A stretch of DNA of 41,231 bases from Blakeslea trispora (taxonomy: Eukaryota; Mucoromycota; Mucoromycetes; Mucorales; Choanephoraceae), in the NCBI GenBank assembly GCA_025331445.1, contig JAIWNE010000187.1, positions 1 through 41,231 on the forward strand, written 5' to 3'. The notes beneath the pieces are model-generated. The model was not told where the DNA came from and searched no databases. It saw nothing but the letters and a program-made list of their open reading frames with translations. The translations under genes and the position numbers were made by a program. Below, in pieces: positions 10,303-21,325 of this stretch. How positions within the stretch are numbered: the stretch's first letter is position 1; the number at the start of each line of letters is the position of its first letter.

Positions 10303-13300
10303 ATGCGTTTTGAAGAGGTGGAAACTATTCTGGCAGGACCTGATGGTCCAACTGTTGTAGCATACAAGCCAAATGCAAAGTGAGTTTTACTCAATTATAA
10401 AGAAAAGCAAGAGAACATTGGGTTAATTTTTCTTTGGTTTAGAGAAGTTGTGTTTGCAGGTCCCAGTGGTACTGGATACAAAGTGTATGAAATTGATCAG
10501 TACGGTCAAGAACATACAGCTGCCGCTATCAAAGATCAAAACGATCTTTTTGTGACATGTGTAGCAGTTTCCGTAAGTTGGAATGATTGATATGAGCTAA
10601 AGATCTTTAACCATCACTTTTTGTTGTTGCTTAGAAAACAGGTGCCGTAGCAGTAGGTAGCATCGATGGCCTTGTTGTATTATACAATCAAAATGATACA
10701 TTCGAAAAAATTCTTGTTCGAAGTACTGTACCTGTAAGACATATCTCTTTTCATCCTTCAGGTACCAAAGTCGCTATTGCCACTGAGTAAGTGAGCCTAC
10801 AAAAAAAAGAAAAGAAAAAAAAAAGACAGTTTCGATTAAGTTGTTCTTTTTGTTGTATTTTAGTGATAATATCATTCGTATTGTACTTACAGCAGATAAC
10901 TCAAAAATCGTTCAGTTGGAAGGTCATACGAGTCCCGTAAAAACTGTGGTTTATAACAATAGAGGTGATAGGTTAATTTCGACTGATACCAATGGCGATA
11001 TTCGTATTTGGGATATTTCCAACACTGCATCTGTTCCTGAATGTATCAAAACCTTTCACAACTGTATTTATGATACACCACCTGACTCATTTGCACACAC
11101 AACAACAGTTTGGCATCCAGATAACTCCTGTTTTGCTTTTCCTGGCAAAGACCGTGAAATCCGTGTATTTAAAGTTGGATTATGGTCTCCCTTTTACACG
11201 CTTCAAGGAGAGCATACACAAAATGTATTGGCAATAGCTTGGTCTCCCAACGGTTATTATATTGCTAGTGCTGCAGAGGACAACAGTGTTGTCATTTGGG
11301 ATACGCAAACCAAAAAAGCAGTTCGGAGTGAGATTGTAGCTACTCCTGTTACAAGTATGTCATGGAGTCCTAGCGAAAATGAGTTGGCATTGGTAAAAAG
11401 AAAACTAATGGCAGAATCAAGGGATGTAAGTTTTGAATACTGACATTTCTGTTATTTTGGTTCTTTAGTCAGATGGTTATGGCCAATTGCGTATTTGGAA
11501 GGATGTCATTCCAACTGACAACAGCAACTATCCTCACCCTGCCCACATCCGCTCTACGCCTTCTTCGGTATCAAAGCCTCAAACTACCAAAAAACTATCT
11601 CAACGACCAGCTAGAGCATCCGAAAGTCAGATCTCTTATGCAGGCAAAAGTCTGGAAGTAGACGACGAAACTGCAGAAGTGAATGATGAGAATGATGATG
11701 ATGACGATTTAGGAGATGATGTGGATATGGATGATGAAGAGGATGAAGGAGAAGAATTGATGGATGAGGGTGAGGATTTAGGCGATTTTGTGATTGATGA
11801 TGATGGAGCAGGCTACACAGAGCAACCAAACCAAACAACACCTTCTCACCATGCCTCAGTTCGAATTGATTCTCGCATGGCTACAGTGATAGAGAAACAG
11901 CGACGAAAGCTAAAGGCAGTACTTGAGCCTCCTACTTCGTTTCAACCAGGAGAAACACCTTATCACAAGCCCGAAGACGGCAAATTGTTTGAGCCTCAAC
12001 CCGGTGAACGTCGTTATATGGCTTATAACTTGACAGGCGCCATCACCACTATCTTTGAAGGCAACCATTCAGTTATCAATGTCGAATTTCACGATCAAAC
12101 TGAGTTTAGAAATTTCCATTTTACAGACATGCGTAACTTTAGTGTAGGTGCCCTCAGTGCATCAGGTACTGTCTTTGCCGCAGAAGGAAAAGAAGCGCCA
12201 AAGAAGCGCAAGACTGAAGAGGAAGAGGAAGATGAAGATGAAGATGACGAAGATAAAAATCAAAATACACTTTCAACACTTTATTATCGTCCTCATACAT
12301 TAGGCTCAGATAAAGATTGGACACATTTTATGCTTCCTGGAGAAGATATAGTGAACATTGCCATCAATCGAATTTCTGTCATTGCCACAACCTCGCTAGG
12401 CTACGTTCGTATTTTCTCTATCTCTGGTGTCCAGCGCCATTTGTTTTCCTTGGAAAATGTTGTCTGTGTCTCTGCCATGACAGACATGGCTCTTATCGTC
12501 TATGCCTCTGGACCTTCTTTTGAGAACCAGCACAACTTGCACTACATTTTGTTAAATACAGACAGTTTTGAAGTTCTGCAACGTGATCAGATCCAACTAA
12601 GCACCGACAGTCAATTGAACTGGATCGGTTTTAGTGAGACAAACCAGGCTGCTACTTATGACTCCGCTGGCATTCTTCGTCTGTTACATCGCCAACGTCG
12701 TCCATATCAAGCTACCTGGGTTCCTGTATTTCACAGCAAGGCTTATGCAGGTGATCGTACTGAGAGATACTGGCCAGTGGGTGTCTTGCGTGATCGATTT
12801 GTCTGTGTTGTCTTGCGTGGCCAAAATATGTATCCCTTCTTCCCTCGACCTCCTGTGAAGGACGTGCCTCTTCAATTACCTTTCTTGGATCTCGAAAGTG
12901 AAGTGGGCACTCTTGAAGAAAGTGTGGTACGCACTCATGTATGTACCCTTCATGAGCGAGATGAAGCTGAAGCGACGAATGCTTTGGACGAGTTTAATGA
13001 AACATTCAGTGAAGCTGATGTACAGATGGATGTGGCGTTATTGAAATTGATTAACTTGGCATGTAAATCAGAAAGAGTCAGCAAAGCACTTGACTTGACC
13101 GATTTGCTGCATACTGAAGACTCTGTGGACAAAGCTATTCGTATTGCATCTCACCATCGCTACACTCATTTGGCCGAAAAGATGTCACAACTCAGAGCGG
13201 TAAGATCATTATGGGAAGTTAATGCATCTTTGTCTTATACATGTACTTTTTTTTTCTCCTTCTCTTTTTAACTTATAGTCAAAGTTTATGGGTGTAGCTG

Positions 13301-13521
13301 AATTTCAGAAAGAACCTAGTTTAGCTGATTCATTCCGCTCTATCCCTAACCTTCATTCATCCAATCAAACAGCATTAAACAATGACCTTGCTGGCTTGAA
13401 GCAAATGGATTCCCCCAAGACATTTAAGCGCAATAATACATTCGACATGGAAGATGATGAGTCACACTTAGATACACAAACACCAAAGAGAGCAAAAGGA
13501 TTCACATTTAGTACTCGATAA
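10303..13521 (+). CDS. CTF4: Ctf4/Mcl1/AND-1 replisome scaffold (WD40 + SepB domain)
   Basis: Six exons: 10303-10379, 10443-10572, 10635-10786, 10864-11425, 11469-13199, 13279-13521; frames close exactly to give 964 aa. Residues 1 to about 310 form an N-terminal WD40 propeller (LEGHTSPVKTVVYNNRGDRL, IRIWDI, NVLAIAWSPNGYYIASAAED, VVIWDT). An Asp/Glu-rich linker and a PKKRKTEEEEE patch (likely NLS) follow. The second half is the SepB/Ctf4 propeller and helical domain (ERRYMAYNLTGAITTIFEGN, TERYWPVGVLRDRFVCVVLR). Family knowledge: a trimeric hub linking CMG helicase, Pol alpha and other factors at the fork. No C-terminal HMG box is present, as in yeast Ctf4 and unlike vertebrate AND-1. The tail (about 110 aa) is disordered and ends with a basic KRAKGF. 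Confidence 0.93.
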
Positions 13522-13790
13522 TTTACTTGTTTATATATATTAAAGGAAGAATTTTTTTGAAACTAAGAGTGAAATAACGATTAACTGAAAGAAAAAGGAT
13601 CTTTTACGATTTATTGAAGCAAAGGCTAAAGGACATGTTTGCATCTTGACTATCAAGCTCAAGCAAGCTGTTGTATAATGAAGCAAGACAGAAAGTCATG
13701 ACAATAAAGTCATAATAATCCCGGATTAATCAGCTCCAATGTAAGACAAGCATACTCTTCTTGGTCAAATTAACGCGACTATCTTTCATT
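13522..13790. other. 3' flank of Ctf4 / upstream flank of the first secreted paralog
   Basis: No gene seen. AT-rich, with the shared promoter block of the secreted-protein family starting at its right edge. Confidence 0.5.
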
Positions 13791-13892
13791 GTGCATACTG
13801 CAAAATTTCATTGTTAACAAGTAGCTTTCAGTCTTTTGTAACCCAAAAAAAGAAAAAGAAGCAAAGTCTCATTTAACAATCCTTATAAATAG
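13791..13892 (+). promoter_or_regulatory. Shared promoter block, secreted paralog 1
   Basis: Contains GTGCATA followed closely by AATTTCATTGTTAACAAG (13791-13821) and a TATAAATAG box (13884-13892), 86 bp before the ATG. The same elements, in the same order and at similar spacing, precede paralogs 2 and 3. Confidence 0.7.
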
Positions 13893-13969
13893 CGATAAAA
13901 CAATGATAAGGAAATCAAGATATACATACTTAATCATATCCATTCTAAAGACACAACTTATACAACATA

Positions 13970-14359
13970 ATGAAACTCACAAATTACTTCAGTTTTGCTG
14001 CCAGTCTTGCTATGTTTGCTCCAGCAATTGTTATTGCAGATACTTGGGCGGCCTCTATTGTTTGCTTACAACCAAGATTAGAACTCACAGTCGGGCATCG
14101 GAATAAGCTTGGCCGTCAATCTATTGTATTACTTACAGAAAACACCCCTTTTGACGCTATACAATGTAGCGAGGATCAAGTCCTTTGTATTAAAGAAGTA
14201 TCTGCTGCGAGAACGAACTGTGAAAATATATCAGTTGACTTCAAGGTCCAATTTGGTAATGCATGGTCAGAAAATATCCATGCAAATCTTTCCCGTCTTC
14301 GTACTTATCATTTTGGTACCGTCAGCGATCTTTATTATTTTGAGCCTACTTTTACATAA
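13970..14359 (+). CDS. Small secreted four-cysteine protein, paralog 1
   Basis: Single exon, 129 aa. A signal peptide (residues 1-23) ends in IVIADTW. The mature protein has four cysteines in the pattern shared with paralogs 2 and 3: SIVC..IQCSEDQVLCIKE..NCENISVDFKVQFGNAWS. The C-terminus is aromatic (YYFEPTFT). Two disulfides are plausible. It is the most diverged copy: it lacks the Y-A-x-F motif and the R-D pair near the end that the other two keep. I do not recognise the domain; function unknown. The ATG is preceded by TACAACATA, nearly identical to the start context of the other copies. Confidence 0.8.
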   Translation: MKLTNYFSFAASLAMFAPAIVIADTWAASIVCLQPRLELTVGHRNKLGRQSIVLLTENTPFDAIQCSEDQVLCIKEVSAARTNCENISVDFKVQFGNAWSENIHANLSRLRTYHFGTVSDLYYFEPTFT

Positions 14360-14689
14360 GATTTATTTGGATTAATTAGGATATTAATTGCGCCCTCTAC
14401 TACAAAACTCTTAAATTATGTAGAACTTGTTTTTTGAAGGCATATTGTTAATAAACTGCTAAGGTGAATGTATGACTGATTCCATTTCTCGATCTTGACT
14501 TTTTGTCTCAACAAAAAGCTTTTTATAACTCATGTTTACCTTGCTCCTATAACATCAGAATTAAAAGAAAGACTGAGTTGTTGTGTTATATCCTCACTAT
14601 TCGAGAGATCAGAGAAAAAAAAAGTACCAAATGAGGGTAGCAAGAGGTTATCATTATATCATATTAAAAATAAAACATGAATTTGAGAA

Positions 14690-15480
14690 CCAGCATTCGA
14701 GACATTGAGAGCAGGAGCACAATTAGCTGAGACTACTTTGAGTGTAAACATATCCTCTATTTCTTTGTTGGTCTGATGCTGTGGTTGGAAAACGGGACCC
14801 ATTGGTATGATAGAATTATCATTAAATTGCAGTAATCTATGGATTTACCTGCCCGCTCTACTTTCTTTGTCCAACCTCTTACCCTTTGGTCTTGGATTTG
14901 GTTTACATGGTTCATATTTAAACAAGCCTACAAACTTTGTGCACCATGGTCCAGACCAACTGATATATTGAGGAAAAAGAATCTTACGATGAAGTAGTTT
15001 TTTTTTTTTTAGAAAAAGAAACAATGAACATTGTGGATATCAACCAATGAGTGAAAAGAATGTTTAGACATACAAAATTGTATCTAAAATTCAGCAGTAG
15101 AATCAAACGAAGATGTCTATTAGATGGCCTTTCTATAGAAACAAAAAAGAGACTTCAGAAGGAGACACTCTAGAGAGAGACAGCAGGGGGCAGAGGGCAT
15201 ATGTGTGTGCGCTTATACAGTGCATAAAGAGAGAGAAGAGGAAAAGTTCAATTGTTCTAGAATCATTGATATGAGTGAGATCGGAGTTTTCCCACAAGTG
15301 AAAAAGAACGCGTCTTTTTCACATGCAAATCGCGCTGAATTTGGATTTTGTTTAAAAGGGAAAACGCGCTTTTTCACTCTCTCTTTTTTTTTTTACAACA
15401 ATCCATTTTTCTTGTCAAAGTAAAAAGAGCCTCCGGTTGCTACATTCATCAAGCTTTCTCTTTACCTTGCTGATTATCTC
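14690..15480. repeat. Duplicated block B (copy at 26890-27960)
   Basis: Collinear with block C. The 14700-14980 part aligns with 26935-27180 (both contain CATTGGTATGA and CAACTGATAT at matching places), clearly diverged. The 15130-15420 part is much better conserved with 27530-27840, sharing long runs around TTCTAGAATCATTGATATGA and CACATGCAAATCGCGCT. Both blocks lie 0.7-0.8 kb upstream of a secreted-protein paralog. On the minus strand, 14870-14965 reads as a plausible exon remnant (WSGPWCTKFVGLFKYEPCK) after a TATCAG acceptor. The matching stretch in block C is broken by stops, so this is probably a relic gene. Confidence 0.65.
15298..15322. other. Perfect 9-bp stem hairpin in block B
   Basis: GTGAAAAAG and CTTTTTCAC are perfect inverted repeats around a 7-base loop (AACGCGT). 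The equivalent place in block C has lost the left arm. Possibly a regulatory palindrome or chance. Confidence 0.4.
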
Positions 15481-15521
15481 AATGCTTCTTTTGAGCATTC
15501 AACACTAGCTTATACTAATTT

Positions 15522-15727
15522 TTAAGAAATCAAAAAAGAGATTCTTGCTTTTTTATAAAATTCAGTTGGCGTCATATAAGAACTGTTTACATCAGACTCC
15601 TCGACCATAATTGCAAAGCCAAAGTCACTCTTGACTAACTTCGTAAGATCTATGATTGACTTTAAGTGAAACAAAGGGGCTTTGTTGCATGTAGCTGTCT
15701 TATTCATTTTACCGTCAAAGATCTTTC
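15522..15727 (-). CDS. Orphan exon-like ORF, unknown
   Basis: On the minus strand a TTTTTGTTAG acceptor (ending near 15729) is followed by an open frame of about 68 codons (GKIFDGKMNKTATCNKAP..) ending in TAA at 15522. The composition looks coding (KSDFGFAIMVEESDVNSSYM), unlike spacer DNA. It could be the last exon of a small gene or a gene relic inside the duplicated region. No start exon was identified upstream and no family recognised. Confidence 0.25.
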
Positions 15728-15913
15728 CCTAACAAAAAAAAGAACAAATGACTTTCTTGAATTTGACCAAGAGGATTTCGAGAGCTCGACAAATATATCT
15801 GATAAAGTGAACCAATTAAAAATACTGTAATTGTCTTTATCAAGACTTTAGTAGTCGTCGGTATTTGTTACGCAAGTTTTTTTTGTTTTAGATTATAGTC
15901 ACTCTCATTTGTT

Positions 15914-16013
15914 GTGCATAAATTTCATTGTTAAGAAACAATTTCCCAAAGCTTTGTTTGTCAAAGAAAGAAATAAGGGAAACCCCCAAAGTCTTTGTAT
16001 CTCTTATAAATAG
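15914..16013 (+). promoter_or_regulatory. Shared promoter block, secreted paralog 2
   Basis: GTGCATAAATTTCATTGTTA at 15914-15933 and TATAAATAG at 16005-16013, 96 bp before the ATG, followed by AGGCCAAATAATGGA, which is identical in paralog 3. About 60 bp further upstream a TTTAGTAGTC..TTTGTTACGCAA element is also shared with paralog 3. Confidence 0.7.
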
Positions 16014-16100
16014 AGGCCAAATAATGGAAATTAGGTCAAGATTGATCCAATTTTTCTTATTACTCTTAGACACACACATATATATAGCTTATACAACCTA

Positions 16101-16496
16101 ATGAAACGTACACATGACTCTATCTTTATTAGTATTCTCTTCATGTATATCCTAGCTGTCGTTGTTGTTGCTGCAGATGATTGGTTTATTTCAATGCTTT
16201 GTGGAGATAAAGTAGAATTTGTCGTGCAACATAGAAATCATCTAGGAACTCAAACCATCTCTTGGAACCTACCTCCCACTTCTAGTTTCATTACAGTTTG
16301 CAGCAAAGACCAAGTCATTTGTGTCAAGAATATGGAAATCTTAACTCCAGATTGTAATAAAGTATCCGTCAATTTCAAGGTTCAGTATGGTAGTGTATGG
16401 TCAAGATATAATTATGCCGATTTTACTGGTATTCGAGACCTTGGAAACGGTTACAAGACTGGTGATCCTTTTTTCTTTGATCCTATATTTATATGA
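16101..16496 (+). CDS. Small secreted four-cysteine protein, paralog 2
   Basis: Single exon, 131 aa. Signal peptide about residues 1-25 (ending VVVVAADDW). The mature part carries the four-Cys pattern SMLC..ITVCSKDQVICVKN..DCNKVSVNFKVQYGSVWS, then YADFTGIRDLG and an aromatic end FFFDPIFI. Closest to paralog 3: both share NFK(V/I)QYG, Y-A-x-F-x-G-(I/F)-R-D and DP/NP near the end. No catalytic motif is visible. A role outside the cell (wall, host or competitor interaction) is inference from secretion and duplication only. Confidence 0.82.
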   Translation: MKRTHDSIFISILFMYILAVVVVAADDWFISMLCGDKVEFVVQHRNHLGTQTISWNLPPTSSFITVCSKDQVICVKNMEILTPDCNKVSVNFKVQYGSVWSRYNYADFTGIRDLGNGYKTGDPFFFDPIFI

Positions 16497-18190
16497 AATC
16501 TGCATAGACCAAGCAAAAACAAAAAAGAATTGCAGTATGTAATCCCTATAGATAGCGATTTAGAAAGAAAAGAGGTTCTATACAAGTATACAGAATGATA
16601 AAAAAAATGCTCTTTCCATGCTCCTTACTTTTGTACAAAACGTTTGAGAGACAAGGGGGGTTAGAACCTTGATGATAATTTGTGTATTAAACAAATGACA
16701 TTTGCGCTTTTTTTGGTATTTCGTTACTCATTTGAGATTTGAGAAACTCTTATTGATAATGCGTCTTTTTTTTTTTAAGAATAATACATATGAACGCTGC
16801 CACACTATAAAAGCTTTGCAGACTTAGTGTTGATCATGTCTATAGAAAGAAAAGGTTATTCTTGGCCCATTGGAATGATGTAAAACATTATAGATCAATA
16901 GACTAACGCATGATAGTCATATGGACTGAAAGAGATTATTCTTTTAATGAAAATCCATCATAACAAGCTATGTGGCACTTCAGTCTTAGTATTACTAAAT
17001 CAACGCACTTGTCCAGACAGATCTTTGTCTTATCACAAAAGCTAATACACCCTGTAGGCCTAGCTTTCTAGTGATCATTCTATGTTAAGATACGAATTGA
17101 AATGATCGAATTGTACAACAGTAAAATCGCTCGTTGTGTTCATTGAAGCAGAAAAAAAAAGTACTAAGTAATTCAGCACTTGCTCGCTTGAACTCCTGAA
17201 TTCTTCCCAATCTTCTTGAAATACACTCATTTGTCTTGTTTCTACGAATTTTTCTACAAGAAAACTCCAGTCGTTCAGACCCTCATTGCTTATAGAAAAA
17301 AAAACATGAAATCAAACCTGACTTCTTTTTTTTGGATCTTTTCCTCCATAGAGTTCATTGTCTTTTTTTGGCGATGATTTTGAAGACGATACTCAATTAT
17401 AATAAAGAAACAAAGAGAGCTTAAACAATGTTTCGAAAAATCTACATTTGTCCCAGACCAATATCTATTCTTTTATACTTTACAGAAAAAAGTCGAAAGT
17501 CATTTCTGAATAGTGATTTACACTATGAAACGACTCGTTTCCCAAACACTCATATAAAAAATGATCTCTTCAAGGTTGAGGAAAAAAAAAAGAGCAATCT
17601 GGCATCATGCAGACCACAAGAAGAGATATACTACAGCACTTTAACAATGAAATACTGTATTGAACCGAGTCGTCGATTAGCTGGTTCATTCTGATTTTAG
17701 TTTACAAGAATTTAGAAAGAAAGCTCACTAGCCTAATGCTTTGGACTTTTTCGCTTCATTTCCATGTTTTAGGTATTGCCTTTTTTCAATATTCATATAA
17801 GGACTGTTCATTTTACTTTTATTCTCTTGAACAAAGGATGATGGCCATTTGTTTTTCCTTGCCAATGCTACTTTTATGACTATATGTTGCTTTTGTGTAA
17901 TCTTGCATTTACGTTTTTTAGGCTCTTCCCTATAAAGCGTATTGTATCACCTTCAAAGTAGATGAAGTGGTTCTCCTTAAATTGAAAAAAAAAAGACCAA
18001 GAGATAGCCTCTGTTCTCTCTCACTCTCTTTGAATTTTTCTCCCCAATTTTCTTTTTATATAATGTGTGGTGGTCATACATTTTAATTATATAATTTTAT
18101 AATTCCCTTGGAAGCTTAAGTTTATATCCATCATTTTTTCTTTCCTTTTTCTTTCCTTTTACTCTTCTACTTTATTTAAAAATTAAAGCC
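16497..18190. other. 1.7 kb spacer, no supported gene
   Basis: AT-rich DNA with many poly-A/T runs. An 88-codon ORF at 17428-17694 has unremarkable composition, no domain and no splice context, and I do not support it. The right edge is the pyrimidine-rich promoter/leader of the 18191 gene. Confidence 0.5.
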
Positions 18191-19453
18191 ATGCCTAGTA
18201 AGAAACTTCAACCAAAAGATGCTCGAGCTATCCCTATTACATATCGATATGATGATGATGACGATCTATCCGAACTCATGAATGACAAGCGTCCTAGAAC
18301 AGCTAATGATGTCTTGATTGAGTTTCTCGATAGGGGACCAGAAGGACATGCTAGTTTGAGCCATCCCTCTAAATCAACCAACATCTTTAGCATGATCAAA
18401 AAGAACAAGCGTAACTCTCCAAACACAGCTACCTCTACTGCCTCTTCTGTACGGTCGATTCCTTCAAGCACTACTTCACTGCCTATGGCCAATTCTACAT
18501 CGACTTCAGTCACTCTCAATCATCATTCACCCGATATGTATCCTACTACGGTTGTGCCTCAAAAAACGAAAAGTGCTACCATCACAAGTCATCGAGCGAC
18601 TTCCTTTTCTAATCATCATCACCATGATGCTTTCCATCGTAACAGTTACAAGACAAATTCTGCTCATGAGCCATTCATTCAAGCGAGTACAGGAGAGCCT
18701 ATCTTGCCCAACAAAAAACGTGAATCAAGTCTCTATAGTGGTCCATTAAGACACTCAGTCTCTGTTCGAAGTCAGATGAGTACAGCTAGCTATCGCCGAA
18801 GATCTGTACCAAGTGGTATTAAAGCCACTGAACTAGTGATGGCCAAATCAGACACCATGGATGCCATTGAGTTTGCTCTTGCGCAGCGCTTGGAACGTAT
18901 GAAGGTTGTAGATGAACCCTTACCGAGTGATCAAGTGGCCATCGGTCTATCCTCCGAGCATATTCGAGCTTTAGGTATTACTCATATTCTTGATAACAGT
19001 CATCATGAAGAAGAAGAAGAAGGTAAATCGAGAAACAAGAAGATAAGACATATGCAAGTACAGACAGAAGTCAGTTCCATTGTGTCTGATGCTCATGTCT
19101 CTGTCGAACACGAATCTCCCAAAACCGGTTCAAGAGAGAGTAATCCTGAACTACGTGCTAAGAGAGCTGAGGCTGCCTTGGAGAATGCGTACGATCATCT
19201 TGAAGTCATGAGCGGATTGGCCTACAAAAAGTTACGAGAGCTATGGGAAGAAAAGATGCGTTGGGAAACAGCCTGTATGGAATTACGAGATCGATTGTTG
19301 GCTATGGAGCAAAAGCAACAAGAGTCTATTCAGCTGGCTCAAGATTCTCCTTTATTAAGAGAAGACTATCGTCATCATGTCTTGATAGAAGATGAAGATG
19401 AATTGGGACTTTCTGAGTTTCCTATGACTGAGCCAAAAAGGGAACAAGTCTAA
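18191..19453 (+). CDS. Hypothetical Ser-rich protein with C-terminal coiled coil (420 aa)
   Basis: Single exon. The N-terminus has an acidic DDDDDLSEL patch, then NDVLIEFLDRGPEG, which resembles the short FL-x-x-x-GP motif found in many disordered fungal cytoplasmic proteins. Residues 70-215 are Ser/Thr/His-rich and probably disordered. Residues 220-275 contain a more ordered helical stretch (TMDAIEFALAQRLERMKVVD). A predicted coiled coil lies at about 318-380 (RAKRAEAALENAYDHLEVMS, YKKLRELWEEKMRWE). No enzyme motif is seen. A scaffold or regulatory role is only a guess. It converges on VMA12 with 130 bp between stops. Confidence 0.8.
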   Translation: MPSKKLQPKDARAIPITYRYDDDDDLSELMNDKRPRTANDVLIEFLDRGPEGHASLSHPSKSTNIFSMIKKNKRNSPNTATSTASSVRSIPSSTTSLPMANSTSTSVTLNHHSPDMYPTTVVPQKTKSATITSHRATSFSNHHHHDAFHRNSYKTNSAHEPFIQASTGEPILPNKKRESSLYSGPLRHSVSVRSQMSTASYRRRSVPSGIKATELVMAKSDTMDAIEFALAQRLERMKVVDEPLPSDQVAIGLSSEHIRALGITHILDNSHHEEEEEGKSRNKKIRHMQVQTEVSSIVSDAHVSVEHESPKTGSRESNPELRAKRAEAALENAYDHLEVMSGLAYKKLRELWEEKMRWETACMELRDRLLAMEQKQQESIQLAQDSPLLREDYRHHVLIEDEDELGLSEFPMTEPKREQV

Positions 19454-19583
19454 CTTGGTCTTTTATAATATATTATTATTTACAAGCATCGTACTGGTTT
19501 ATTATTGTTGATTTTTAATGTGGTACAATTCAAGGAGTAAGAGAGAGAGTTGAATGAAAGAAATGAGGAGAGGAGGTCGTTGT

Positions 19584-20389
19584 CTAAAGTGTGGTCAATT
19601 TATGGCTTTTTTTCTTTTTCTTTTCAGTGGTTACTTTGTATGCATAATTAGCATAAAGTAAGACTTCTACTACCCCAATTAAAAGAGCGCCACCTAAGCT
19701 CAGGAGGATTTGCTTTAGGAGGTGATTGCATAAAATAAAACGTTAGCCAGTCAATGTGCCTATCACTATCACCATCCCCTTTTTTCTCTCTATACTTTAC
19801 CATACCAAAATCCTCTGTCAATGATCCTGAAGCCTTATAGACAGCTGTATAAACAGCGATCATGGAGAATAGTATATTGAAAATAGTGGCTATATGACTT
19901 TTGATCTCCTTGATCTCATCCGGTTTAATCCCGAGATTGAACTTTTGGTCTTCAGAGTTTAGCACATCAGATACCATCTGTTTATACTCGCGTTCCTTTT
20001 GTTCCGCGCGCAACTTTTCCATATAAGCTAGAAACTCGGGATCCTTTTTTTGTTTTATGTATGAGTATTCACATAATATATAGAAAACTTATTTACTTAC
20101 TTGGGGTGCTTCTTCTTTTGGTTCAAAATAAAGACCAGAACCCAAGATGAGTTCATGGAAATGACTGTCTACGTAGAGTTAAGAAAAAAAAAAGGAACAC
20201 GAAAATAGTAAACAAACCTGTTAATTCAGCTACATGGAGAACAAGATCCATAGAGACAGGATAAAGGCTTGTCCTTGATAGGTCAACTGCCCGAACATCT
20301 TCTGCTTCTTTTTGGTAAATGACCGAGATGGAGTGATCGAGTGCCTTGATCACATGTTGTTGAATACGAGGCGTCAGCTTAAACTTCAT
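19584..20389 (-). CDS. VMA12: VMA12/TMEM199 family ER assembly factor for the V-ATPase
   Basis: Four exons: 20389-20218, 20168-20101, 20043-19801, 19712-19584; 203 aa, frame exact. The family signature is clear: SHFHELILGSGLYFEP, then DPEFLAYMEKLRAEQKEREY, followed by two membrane spans (HIATIFNILFSMIAVYTAVY and LLSLGGALLIGVVEVLLYAN) and a Lys-rich cytosolic tail (TEKKKKKSHK) that resembles an ER-retrieval signal. Family knowledge: it acts in the ER with Vma21/Vma22-type partners to assemble the V0 sector. It is divergent from the 20487 gene, with the start codons 97 bp apart, so they share a promoter region. Confidence 0.87.
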
Positions 20390-20486
20390 TTAAATAGTAA
20401 GTGGTAATAAGAAAAAGTTGTTTTTTTTTCTTGAGCATCTTTTTTTTAAAAAACAACTGTTGGTATTGATAGCTTTCAACAACTCG

Positions 20487-21325
20487 ATGCAGCCTTCATT
20501 ATGTATAGGATCTCTTAATTTGGGTCAAGGTGATGGTTGATCAAGGGAAGGGGGTTCAGAGACAAAGCCAACTGACTCATTCTTTCTGTAGACTTCAAAT
20601 GGCAAGAAAAGACAGCTATTCAAGATCTATGTCTCTTTCACGGGGATCTACATAAACCGCCAACACAACACCAAGTCTCTTTTTTTGCTCAAGGGCATTG
20701 TTGATACAAAGGCAGTCAGTCTCTACATGTTTGATCATTGGCGTTGGGAAGCGTAAGGTTTGGGGCTTTCTAGAGTTGTTTAGTCAAGATGGCTTTTAAC
20801 ATTCGCAACTGCTAGATATTCACTCGATAATCAAGAATTGGATAGCTTTTTCTATTCAGTCTTTGGAGACAATGTAAAAAAAAAAAGAAAGACACTATGT
20901 TTTTAATTATATAGATTATTTATACTCATATATTTGATTAGTTTGATCCTAGTCATACCACACAAAAGGCATTGATCCTTCAAATGAACCAACAGGATAA
21001 TACAGTCATCTCTCTTATCCTGTATGGTCAAAAAAAGGAACAAGAATTAGTACTTTATGCACATCGTCTACGCCAATATCATGAATTTGCCTCTTTGAAG
21101 TCGATTAAGGAGGCATCCACTGAATCAGCATCACAGTCAAGCCTGACAGAGGACAGAACATTGGAGGAAGATATGATTGAGCAACTGACAGAGACGCCCA
21201 TCATAATGATGCCCTTGCCCAAACCATCCAGTTCACAACGACCCAATCGATCTCATTCTCAAAACACACTACCTGTTCGATCACAAAACAACATCTATTA
21301 TGCCAATAAGAATGTAAAAGATTAG
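20487..21325 (+). CDS. Unknown protein; apparent +1 frameshift at a T7 run in exon 2
   Basis: Predicted exons 20487-20529, 20592-20752, 20816-20873, 20942-21325. Exon 1 (MQPSLCIGSLNLGQ) splices in frame to DFKWQEKTAIQDLCLFHGDL. That frame stops at TGA 20702. The second half of exon 2 is coding in another frame (VDTKAVSLYMFDHWRWEAY) and continues through exons 3 and 4 (LDNQELDSFFYSVFGD, FDPSHTTQKALIL) to a polar tail. The two frames would join if the T-run at about 20680-20686 were one base shorter. Options: sequencing error, recent pseudogene, or an unusual decoding event. I do not recognise the family. The remaining coding potential argues for a functional gene until very recently, about 214 aa. 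Confidence 0.6.

Noticed and set aside
17428..17694. 88-aa ORF in the 16.5-18.2 kb spacer
   Set aside because: No domain, no family resemblance, ordinary composition for AT-rich chance ORFs and no supporting promoter or splice context.
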